19,948 nt of DNA from positions 1 to 19,948 of the forward strand of contig JAANWY010000178.1 in the NCBI GenBank assembly GCA_018263655.1, given 5' to 3'. The notes beneath the pieces are model-generated. The model was given only the letters and a program-made list of their open reading frames with translations. It ran no database searches and had not been told where the DNA came from. This document shows, piece after piece, positions 16,982 through 19,948 of the stretch. Source of the stretch: Anaerolineales bacterium (GTDB taxonomy: Bacteria; Chloroflexota; Anaerolineae; Epilineales; JAANWY01). A program made the position numbers and the translations under genes. Numbering within the stretch: the first letter of the stretch is position 1; the number at the start of each line of letters is the position of its first letter.

Positions 16982-17368
16982 TCAGCCGCAATCCGTTTCG
17001 TCTGAGTGCGCTTCCGTAGCCTCGTCGCCGCTCGGTCCGCGATCTAGCATGATCATCTCGCTAGCGACGACTTCCGTTCGGTAGTGTTTGTTGCCGTCTG
17101 GGCTTTCCCAACTGCGGGTCTGGAGCCGGCCCTCGATGTACACCTTGAACCCTTTGCCCAGGTGCTGGTGACAGATCTCGGCCAACTCTTGCCAGGCGAC
17201 GACGTTAAACCACTCCGTTGCTTCCCGCCTCTCACCATCGGATGTTACCCAAGTGCGATTCGTGGCAATGCTGAAGGATGTCACAGGCTTTCCGCTGGGG
17301 GTGTAGCGCATTTCTGGATTGCGGCCCAGGCGGCCAATTAACATGACCTTGTTCAAACCTCGTGACAT
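16982..17368 (-). CDS. ssb: Single-stranded DNA-binding protein, atypical C-terminal tip
   Basis: A 128-residue SSB that coats single-stranded DNA in replication and repair. The OB-fold spans about 4-108: LNKVMLIGRLGRNPEMRYTPSGKPVTSFSIATNR, TEWFNVVAWQELAEICHQHLGKG, and VYIEGRLQTRSW. The tail is only about 18 residues and ends DETDCG, in place of the usual DDDIPF-like acidic tip that recruits partner proteins. I use the ATG at 17368; an in-frame TTG lies one codon earlier, but AAGGAG is 6 bases before the ATG. The stop is 21 bp from the palindromic element. Confidence 0.95.
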   Translation of the reverse strand: MSRGLNKVMLIGRLGRNPEMRYTPSGKPVTSFSIATNRTWVTSDGERREATEWFNVVAWQELAEICHQHLGKGFKVYIEGRLQTRSWESPDGNKHYRTEVVASEMIMLDRGPSGDEATEAHSDETDCG

Positions 17369-17380
17369 CAACTGCTCCTT

Positions 17381-17400
17381 GCCGCTCGGTACGGAGCGGC
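17381..17400 (-). other. Hairpin between rpsF and ssb
   Basis: GCCGCTC - 6 nt - GAGCGGC, a 7-bp perfect stem ending just before the ssb ribosome-binding site (AAGGAG). It may tune ssb translation or mRNA decay. There is no T-tract, so a terminator is unlikely. Confidence 0.4.
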
Positions 17401-17410
17401 ATCCATCGCG

Positions 17411-17743
17411 CTATTCGTCCCGGCGTACTAGCAGCTGGCGGATGACGGACTCGTTCAGGCGCAGGTTTCGCTCTATCGCGGGTAGCACATCGGGCGTCGT
17501 CTGGATTTCCAGAATGACATAGTACCCCTCGGTTTCTTTCTTGATGGGGTAGGCCAACTTGCTCTGTTGCCAGTCACCGTCAGGCCGTTCGACAATGTTG
17601 CCTTTCGCATTGGCTAGCTGGCCGGCGCGTTGAACGCCGCCGCCGGCCTCGGTGATGACTTCGGTGAGTGTTTCAGCGATCTCCCCCACCGTTTCGGGGA
17701 GTGCATCGGGGTGGACAATGAGGGCTAATTCGTACTTTCGCAT
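17411..17743 (-). CDS. rpsF: 30S ribosomal protein S6
   Basis: A 110-residue S6 beginning MRKYELALIVHPDALPETV, with the family's KLAYPIKKETEGYYVILEIQT (about 61-81) and the C-terminal LRLNESVIRQLLVRRDE. S6 binds S18 and the 16S rRNA platform. The ATG at 17743 follows AAGGAGG with 11 bases between. A longer open frame upstream is leader sequence. It is the first gene of the rpsF-ssb-rpsR unit, with a promoter at 17866-17894 and a leader of about 115 nt. Confidence 0.96.
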   Translation of the reverse strand: MRKYELALIVHPDALPETVGEIAETLTEVITEAGGGVQRAGQLANAKGNIVERPDGDWQQSKLAYPIKKETEGYYVILEIQTTPDVLPAIERNLRLNESVIRQLLVRRDE

Positions 17744-17830
17744 GTAGGTCGTTGCCTCCTTCCTACGGGATTGTCCCGAATCGCGCCCGGAATGGTCGAG
17801 CGCTCTCGAAACAGAAAGGTTCATAGATAT

Positions 17831-17854
17831 GGCCGGCACCGTCGGATGCCGGCC
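17831..17854 (-). promoter_or_regulatory. Leader hairpin of rpsF, candidate S6:S18 autoregulatory site
   Basis: A perfect 8-bp stem GGCCGGCA/TGCCGGCC with an 8-nt loop that reads TCCGACGG on the transcribed strand, a few bases after the predicted transcription start. S6:S18 complexes in several bacteria repress rpsF by binding a leader hairpin with an exposed CCG, and a CCG is in this loop. Position and CCG fit; the full consensus structure is not verified. A second small hairpin, CGGGA/TCCCG, lies at 17766-17778. Confidence 0.4.
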
Positions 17855-17865
17855 GAACGAAGTGA

Positions 17866-17894
17866 ACTATAGCATACCCAACGCGTTTGTGCAA
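17866..17894 (-). promoter_or_regulatory. Promoter of the rpsF-ssb-rpsR unit
   Basis: On the minus strand: TTGCAC (17894-17889), a 17-bp spacer and TATAGT (17871-17866). The transcription start would be near 17859. Confidence 0.65.
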
Positions 17895-17902
17895 ACGCTT
17901 CA

Positions 17903-18096
17903 GTGAACGTCATCAGACAATTTAAGATAAGCGTTATGTGCGGCGAAATCACGCCCTCGAACCCTTCGACAGGCCCTTCGACGAAGCTCAGGACGTCGCC
18001 TGGACGCTGCAACTTGTTGCAGGCAATAGGCCATCATGCAACAGAACGTCCGCCTACGCACCTTATGTCAAAGTGCCTGGTGAACGTCATCAGACA
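17903..18096. repeat. 17-bp direct repeat enclosing a 160-bp insertion-like segment
   Basis: GTGAACGTCATCAGACA occurs at 17903-17919 and again at 18080-18096, where it covers the ychF stop codon. The 160 bp between them hold no gene. Near the inner ends, TTATGTGCGGCG (about 17934-17945) resembles, inverted, CGCCTACGCACCTTAT (about 18051-18066). Inside are a CTGCAAC-TT-GTTGCAG hairpin (about 18006-18021) and the dispersed repeat core at 17974-17998. Together with the rpsF leader this explains the whole 346-bp gap between rpsF and ychF. Confidence 0.7.
17974..17998. repeat. Dispersed 25-bp repeat core, second copy
   Basis: Begins CCCTTCGACGAAGCTCAGG and continues ACGTCG. It matches 8700-8723 on the opposite strand except for one extra base. 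A shorter copy of its start (CCCTTCGACAGG) lies directly upstream at 17962-17973, so the unit is partly tandem. Confidence 0.7.
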
Positions 18097-19187
18097 TTGA
18101 ACTTGATGTGGACGACGTCGCCGTCTTGGACGATGTAGTCCCGACCCTCGGTGCGAACGAGGCCCTGCTCTCGAGCTGCGGCGTACGAGCCGGCCCGGGC
18201 CAGTTCCGTGTGCGAAACGATATCGGCCCGGATGAAGCCGCGTTGCATATCGGTGTGGATCTTGCCAGCCGCCTCTACCACTGATGTTCCGCGCCCCACC
18301 GTCCAGGCTCGGACTTCGTGCCCGCCCGTTGTTGTGAAGAAGGTGATGAGGTCCAGCAGCCGGTAGCTGGCCTCAACAAGTCGGTATAGTCCGGGCTGCT
18401 TCAAGCCCAGAACTGCGCGATATTCGGATGCCTCGTCTTCGGGCCAGGTGAGGAGCTCCGCCTCGATCTCGGCCGACAACAGGACGCACGGGGCATCATC
18501 GCCGGCCGCGATGGCGCACACCTGCGCGGCCAGTTCTCCCCCCTCTGGCAGGTCGTCCTCGCCAACGTTTGCCACATACAGCACCAGTTTCGCCGTCAGG
18601 AGATTCAGGTCGCGGAGCATCGCCCGCTCGTCGGGCGTCAGTTTGAGTTTGCGCGCAGGCTGGCCGGCGCTCAGGCCGGCGTGCACGCGTTCGAGTAACA
18701 TCGCCTCAGTGACGGTACCCTTCGGCTCCGCTTTGGTCTGTGAGGCCACTTTCTCTTGCCGGCGCTCTACCGCCGCGAGATCGGCCAACGTCAGCTCCAG
18801 GTCGAGGGTCTCGACGTCCGTGAGCGGATCGACGATGCCGGCGGGGTGTGCAACTTCCGGGTCTTCGAAACAGCGCACCACCATGGCGATGGCGTCCACG
18901 TTGCGGATGTGGCCCAGGAACTGGTTGCCCAAGCCCTCGCCCCGATGAGCGCCCTTCACCAGGCCGGCGATGTCGACAAACTCGATGGTGGTCGGGACGA
19001 CGCGTTCCGGTTCGACGATGGCGGCGATATCTTCAACACGCGGGTCGGGTACCGTCACTACACCGACGTTGGGATCGATGGTGGTGAACGGATACGCCGC
19101 CGTGGGAACGCCGGCATCAGTCAGGGCGTTGAAGAGGGTCGATTTGCCGGCGTTGGGTAGTCCGATGATACCGATCTGAAGTGACAT
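18090..19187 (-). CDS. ychF: Obg-like ATPase YchF
   Basis: A 365-residue redox/translation-associated P-loop NTPase. It has GLPNAGKSTLFNALT (9-23), the G2-G3 region ending FVDIAGLVKGAHRGEGLGNQFL, and ANVGED in place of the GTP-specifying NKxD, which is why YchF proteins prefer ATP. A coiled-coil insertion lies in the middle and a TGS domain forms the C-terminus (VRAWTVGRGTSVVEAAGKIHTDMQRGFIRADI...HIKFNV). YchF binds ribosomes and influences stress responses. The ribosome site is weak. Its stop codon lies inside the 17-bp direct repeat. Confidence 0.95.
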   Translation of the reverse strand: MSLQIGIIGLPNAGKSTLFNALTDAGVPTAAYPFTTIDPNVGVVTVPDPRVEDIAAIVEPERVVPTTIEFVDIAGLVKGAHRGEGLGNQFLGHIRNVDAIAMVVRCFEDPEVAHPAGIVDPLTDVETLDLELTLADLAAVERRQEKVASQTKAEPKGTVTEAMLLERVHAGLSAGQPARKLKLTPDERAMLRDLNLLTAKLVLYVANVGEDDLPEGGELAAQVCAIAAGDDAPCVLLSAEIEAELLTWPEDEASEYRAVLGLKQPGLYRLVEASYRLLDLITFFTTTGGHEVRAWTVGRGTSVVEAAGKIHTDMQRGFIRADIVSHTELARAGSYAAAREQGLVRTEGRDYIVQDGDVVHIKFNV

Positions 19188-19259
19188 GACTTATACGGCG
19201 CTAACTCCGCTGGATCTAAACAGTCAGCGATGAAATTATACTTTCAAGCCGGCGCCGTG

Positions 19260-19787
19260 TCAATTACCCCCGACCTTCACCTTTTCATAGCGCGAAACCC
19301 ACCATCCGAGAGTTAATGTGTAACCAACGTGGGCAACGATGAATGAAACTGGTTGAATGTACTCTGCCATCAACCGGTTTAGAATGGGCAGTGCCAGACG
19401 CAGAGCCACGAACCACATAATGGCGCCAATCACCACACTCCACACCAGCGGATGGCCGGGCAGCGTCGGGAGCAACAAAGCAAAGAGAAGGCCAAACAAA
19501 ACCGACATGGCAATGTGAATCACCAAGCCAACGATGAAAGTATCCAGCATGAATTGATCAAGGCCACTTTTCTGCAAGGGCATCACTGCTGCAGCAACCA
19601 GATTCAACGGAAACCAGACTGAATGCTGAATAAGCGGTGCAGACAGGGCGCCAACGAGGGCCATCACCGCGCCCCCGATGAGGCCCCCGACGATCCCGCT
19701 GCGATAGGGGTAGACGTACTCAGGGATCGCTACTGCGTCATGTCGGCGTCCGGCCGGCGCCTGATCTTGCGTTTCATTTTCTGCCAT
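19260..19787 (-). CDS. Conserved four-helix membrane protein of unknown function
   Basis: A 175-residue protein with a polar N-terminus (about 1-30) and four predicted membrane helices, roughly 31-52 (GIVGGLIGGAVMALVGALSA), 80-110 (TFIVGLVIHIAMSVLFGLLFALLLP), 114-140 and 146-165. It recalls small membrane proteins sometimes found near respiratory complexes, but I cannot place it in a named family. The ATG at 19787 follows GGGAGGG with 7 bases between; an in-frame TTG lies one codon earlier. The palindromic element copy 2 ends 28 bp upstream. Confidence 0.75.
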   Translation of the reverse strand: MAENETQDQAPAGRRHDAVAIPEYVYPYRSGIVGGLIGGAVMALVGALSAPLIQHSVWFPLNLVAAAVMPLQKSGLDQFMLDTFIVGLVIHIAMSVLFGLLFALLLPTLPGHPLVWSVVIGAIMWFVALRLALPILNRLMAEYIQPVSFIVAHVGYTLTLGWWVSRYEKVKVGGN

Positions 19788-19815
19788 CAATCAACCCTCC
19801 CGAGTCTCAAGTATG

Positions 19816-19940
19816 GTAACTACTCAGGCCACTGCCCGGCTACCGCAGTTGGAAAATTCGGAAAAGATGGGGGTGTGGGGGGACGGCCGTCCCCCCACAC
19901 CCCCATCTTTTCCGGTCTACTTGTGTAGGCACGCAGTGCC
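19816..19940 (+). repeat. Palindromic dispersed element, copy 2 (truncated by contig end)
   Basis: Begins with GTAACTACTCAG (19816-19827), then an ACTGC/GCAGT hairpin (about 19831-19849), a perfect 56-bp palindrome (19859-19914, 28-bp arms, no loop), CTTGTGTAGGCAC, and GGCAC-GCA-GTGCC (19928-19940). The expected closing CTGAGTAGT end is missing because the contig stops. It is the opposite orientation of copy 1. The outer stem (CGGAAAA, ATGGGG) is conserved, but the inner stem differs in sequence and length and is still perfectly paired. Confidence 0.85.
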
Positions 19941-19948
19941 AGATCGGA
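19941..19948. other. Probable sequencing-adapter remnant
   Basis: The last eight bases, AGATCGGA, equal the first eight bases of the common Illumina TruSeq adapter. By comparison with copy 1, the element should continue with TGAGTAGT here. I regard these bases as not genomic. Confidence 0.6.

Noticed and set aside
17934..17946. GCGTTATGTG resembling an integron attC core end
   Set aside because: The bases do not fit GTTRRRY, no partner core site or integrase is present.
19859..19914. The 56-bp perfect palindrome as a fold-back assembly artefact
   Set aside because: The flanks are not mirror images and match the flanks of the internal copy at 16828-16960, so the palindrome is real; only the last 8 bases look artificial.

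Overview
This 19.9 kb window is a G+C-rich bacterial chromosome segment, probably from a member of the Chloroflexota (Anaerolineae/Caldilineae-like). The assignment is an inference. It rests on the rpsF-ssb-rpsR gene order, an exported M28 peptidase with a YLPL-type C-terminal tail, a G-rich 8-bp tandem repeat, and dispersed palindromic repeats of a kind I associate with environmental genomes of that phylum. The left end cuts a gene. The last 8 bases look like sequencing adapter, so the right end is probably a contig end.

Layout. (a) 1-498 (-): N-terminal part of a ROK-family sugar kinase, divergent from (b) 603-3040 (+), a consensus promoter with a 20-bp operator-like palindrome, driving a Tat-exported two-domain multicopper oxidase and a ZIP metal transporter with an extra extracytoplasmic domain. 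(c) 3056-8327: accessory DNA with two intact toxin-antitoxin-like modules (UPF0175/PIN and BrnT/BrnA-like) and one decayed module (AF2212-like antitoxin plus a gutted VapC), on either side of uvrA, which carries an in-frame octanucleotide microsatellite. (d) 8366-10235 (-): a decayed RibD/DHFR-like fragment, a WYL-domain regulator and a DinB-like protein whose junction looks like a deletion scar. (e) 10260-13791 (+): a DUF1294 membrane protein, a CmpB-like membrane protein and a long Rel/SpoT (p)ppGpp synthetase-hydrolase. (f) 13736-17894 (-): M28 peptidase, membrane-anchored parvulin foldase, and the rpsR-ssb-rpsF ribosomal/replication cluster interrupted by a palindromic element. (g) 18090-19787 (-): ychF and a four-helix membrane protein, with a second copy of the palindromic element at the contig end.

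How genes work together. The oxidase and ZIP genes are 2 bp apart and look like one metal-homeostasis operon. rpsF, ssb and rpsR form the usual S6-SSB-S18 transcription unit, here with a strong hairpin between ssb and rpsR. Each toxin-antitoxin pair overlaps by several bases, as expected for coupled expression.

The most unusual structure is a pair of about 130-bp elements (16828-16960 and 19816-19940, opposite orientation). They share 12-bp ends (GTAACTACTCAG), a small hairpin near each end, and a central 26-28 bp perfect stem. The stem's inner sequence differs between copies yet stays perfectly self-complementary. I see no rRNA, tRNA, CRISPR array or transposase gene.
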